From Sphingomonas phyllosphaerae (GTDB lineage Bacteria; Pseudomonadota; Alphaproteobacteria; Sphingomonadales; Sphingomonadaceae), in assembly GCF_029623345.1 (NCBI RefSeq), contig NZ_JAPYKH010000004.1, positions 124,001 through 188,000 on the forward strand: a stretch of DNA of 64,000 bases, written 5' to 3'. The position numbers and the translations under genes are program-made. The notes below the pieces were generated by a model. The model did no database searches and was not told the origin of the DNA. It saw nothing but the letters and a program-made list of their open reading frames with translations. Within the stretch, counting starts at the first letter, position 1. The number at the start of each line of letters is the position of its first letter. Positions 62,805 to 64,000 of this stretch are shown here, in pieces.

Positions 62805-62883
62805 GGTGACGGGTGGGTTCGCCCACCCCGCGCGAGACGGACCGTGTCGCCGCCTCGAGTCGCGCTCCGTACCGGCGCGTCAG

Positions 62884-63031
62884 GTGCTTCGAGACGTGGC
62901 TTCGACGAGCTCAGCGGCCCCTCAGCACGAACGGAGAAGCATGATCGGACCTTCTCAGCTGTGGTGGCTGCGGCCCCTGAGCGTCTGCGCTGAGGAGAGG
63001 CTGAAACCGTCCAAGCCTCGTCGCGAAGCGC
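62884..63031. repeat. Intergenic paired inverted element, family 2 copy B
   Basis: Forward unit at 62884-62935 (GTGCTTCGAGACGTGGCTTC, then GACGAGCTCAGCGGCC, CTCAGCACGAACGGA) and an inverted, more diverged unit at 62981-63031 whose complement starts GCGCTTCGCGACGAGGCTTG. The forward unit aligns closely with the complement of 40242-40293, and the short middle parts (GAAGCATGATCGG here, GAAGCTCATCGG there) also match. Confidence 0.6.
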
Positions 63032-63160
63032 CGGCACGCCGCCTTGCCATTGATCTACCCTGCCGCCCCTGTCCCACATCGCCCCGCTTTGCTATCGGCA
63101 CGTCGGCGAGGGGAGCTCGCCCCACCGCCCGCCCCAACCTCGTCGCACCATTGCCACTGG

Positions 63161-63246
63161 CTCAACGTTCGCAACATTCGCGCCTCCGCAGCGCGCAATC
63201 CACGACCGACACCGTCCACCGACTCAACATTCGCAACATTCGCGCC
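63161..63246. repeat. 24-base direct repeat of tandem 9-mers before prfC
   Basis: CTCAAC(G/A)TTCGCAACATTCGCGCC occurs at 63161-63184 and 63223-63246, 62 bases apart with one mismatch. Each copy contains two tandem 9-base units AAC(G/A)TTCGC. The second copy ends 25 bases before the prfC start. It may be a tandem-duplicated regulatory site or a simple local duplication. Confidence 0.65.
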
Positions 63247-63271
63247 GCGCGCGCCTGACCCGGACCCCCGC

Positions 63272-64000
63272 ATGACCTCCCCTCGCCGCACCTTCGCGAT
63301 CATCTCCCACCCGGACGCGGGCAAGACCACGCTCACCGAAAAGTTGCTGTATTTCGGCGGTGCGATCCATCTCGCCGGCGAGGTCAAGGCGCGTGGGGCG
63401 AACCGGCGCGCGCGTTCGGACTGGATGAAGATCGAGCAGCAGCGCGGCATCTCGGTCACCTCCTCGGTGATGACGTTCGAGCATGACGGCATCACCTTCA
63501 ACCTGCTCGACACGCCGGGCCACGAGGACTTCTCTGAGGATACCTATCGCACGCTGACGGCGGTCGATTCCGCGGTGATGGTGATCGATGCCGCCAAGGG
63601 GATCGAGCCGCAGACGCGCAAATTGTTCGAGGTCTGCCGGCTGCGCTCGGTGCCGATCATCACCTTCGTCAACAAGGTCGACCGGGAGGGCCGGCCGGTG
63701 TTCGAGCTGCTCGACGAGATCGCCGACATGCTCGCGCTCGACGTCGCGCCGATGAGCTGGCCGATCGGGATGGGGGGCGAGTTCGAGGGCGTGCTCGACC
63801 TTACCACCAACCGGATCAGCCGCCCCGAGGGCGACAGCCGCGCCTTCCTCGGCACGGTCGAGGACTCGCCGGCCTTGTCCGAGCGCTGGCAGGAGGAGAT
63901 CGAGCTGGCGCAGATCGGTTATCCCGCCTTCGACCCCGAGGCGTATCGCCACGGGGACCTGACGCCGGTTTATTTCGGCTCCGCGCTCAAGGACTTCGGC
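63272..64000 (+). CDS. prfC: Peptide chain release factor 3 (5' part, cut by window end)
   Basis: RF3, the GTPase that recycles RF1/RF2 after termination. The 243 residues seen cover the G domain: [17 protein letters not shown] (P-loop), [44 protein letters not shown] (DxxG) and [10 protein letters not shown] (NKxD). The typical family length is about 525 residues, so the remainder lies beyond the window. Start ATG at 63272. Confidence 0.95.
   Translation, partial: MTSPRRTFAIISHPDAGKTTLTEKLLYFGGAIHLAGEVKARGANRRARSDWMKIEQQRGISVTSSVMTFEHDGITFNLLDTPGHEDFSEDTYRTLTAVDSAVMVIDAAKGIEPQTRKLFEVCRLRSVPIITFVNKVDREGRPVFELLDEIADMLALDVAPMSWPIGMGGEFEGVLDLTTNRISRPEGDSRAFLGTVEDSPALSERWQEEIELAQIGYPAFDPEAYRHGDLTPVYFGSALKDFG

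Larger units (their letters stand above)
62805..63271. other. Gene-free stretch between rlmE and prfC
   Basis: About 470 bases without a credible gene. It holds a paired inverted element (62884-63031) related to the one at 40151-40293, and a 24-base direct repeat (63161-63246), each listed separately. The prfC promoter presumably lies here, but no convincing -35/-10 pair is seen. Confidence 0.6.

Overview
The window looks like an origin-proximal piece of the chromosome of a Sphingomonas-like alphaproteobacterium (Sphingomonadaceae). The evidence is very high GC with GC-rich third positions, the gene set (DUF3576 and DUF6489 proteins, UrcA-family protein, MmcB, a TonB-dependent receptor with an EIVVTGSR-type box), and the mnmE-mnmG-rsmG-parA-parB block with parS sites. 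No transposase, integrase, phage gene, rRNA or CRISPR array was recognised. All assignments come from reading the sequence; no database search was run.

Layout. 106-2690: ssb, then a fatty acid hydroxylase/sterol desaturase and a small membrane protein. 2939-16133: a LysR regulator, then a long tightly coupled operon: lipoprotein substrate-binding protein, permease and ATPase of an ABC importer; two DUF1989 proteins; a 1203-residue biotin-dependent carboxylase of the urea carboxylase family; allophanate hydrolase; a hybrid histidine kinase without a sensor domain; and a REC-LuxR regulator. The DUF1989 pair makes guanidine, rather than urea, the likely primary substrate (guanidine to carboxyguanidine to allophanate to ammonia and CO2). 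16141-19644: TPR sulfotransferase, a second hydroxylase paralogue, a beta-propeller protein. 19829-21672: minus-strand secreted proteins. 21884-26002: TonB-dependent receptor, 2Fe-2S ferredoxin and ferredoxin reductase.

26330-33113: an HWE-type kinase convergent with a single-domain response regulator; metX-metW; a formate/nitrite-type channel; hisC-tyrA. 33253-37216: minus-strand ftsE-ftsX-ydcF-plsC run, a zinc-ribbon membrane protein, tRNA-Leu(GAG). 37329-40140: a three-gene type III polyketide synthase cluster (synthase, methyltransferase, flavoprotein) resembling phenolic-lipid loci. 40422-49262: PBP1A, metallopeptidase, YcgN, SCO, ankyrin protein, mmcB/pdeM DNA-repair pair, HAD phosphatase, YggS, ThiE-like protein, dienelactone hydrolase, DUF6489 protein.

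49263-54564: mnmE, mnmG, rsmG, parA, parB with two near-perfect parS sites, one over the mnmG start and one inside rsmG; mnmE to parA is visibly less GC-rich than the rest. 54753-59243: minus-strand leuS-lptE-holA with an upstream DUF3576 lipoprotein. 59451-64000: a predicted beta-barrel protein, a small secreted protein, tRNA-Gln(CTG), ppx/gppA, rlmE and the 5' part of prfC, which runs off the end.

Several intergenic gaps carry long imperfect palindromes that fall into at least three repeat families, two of them present twice in the window.
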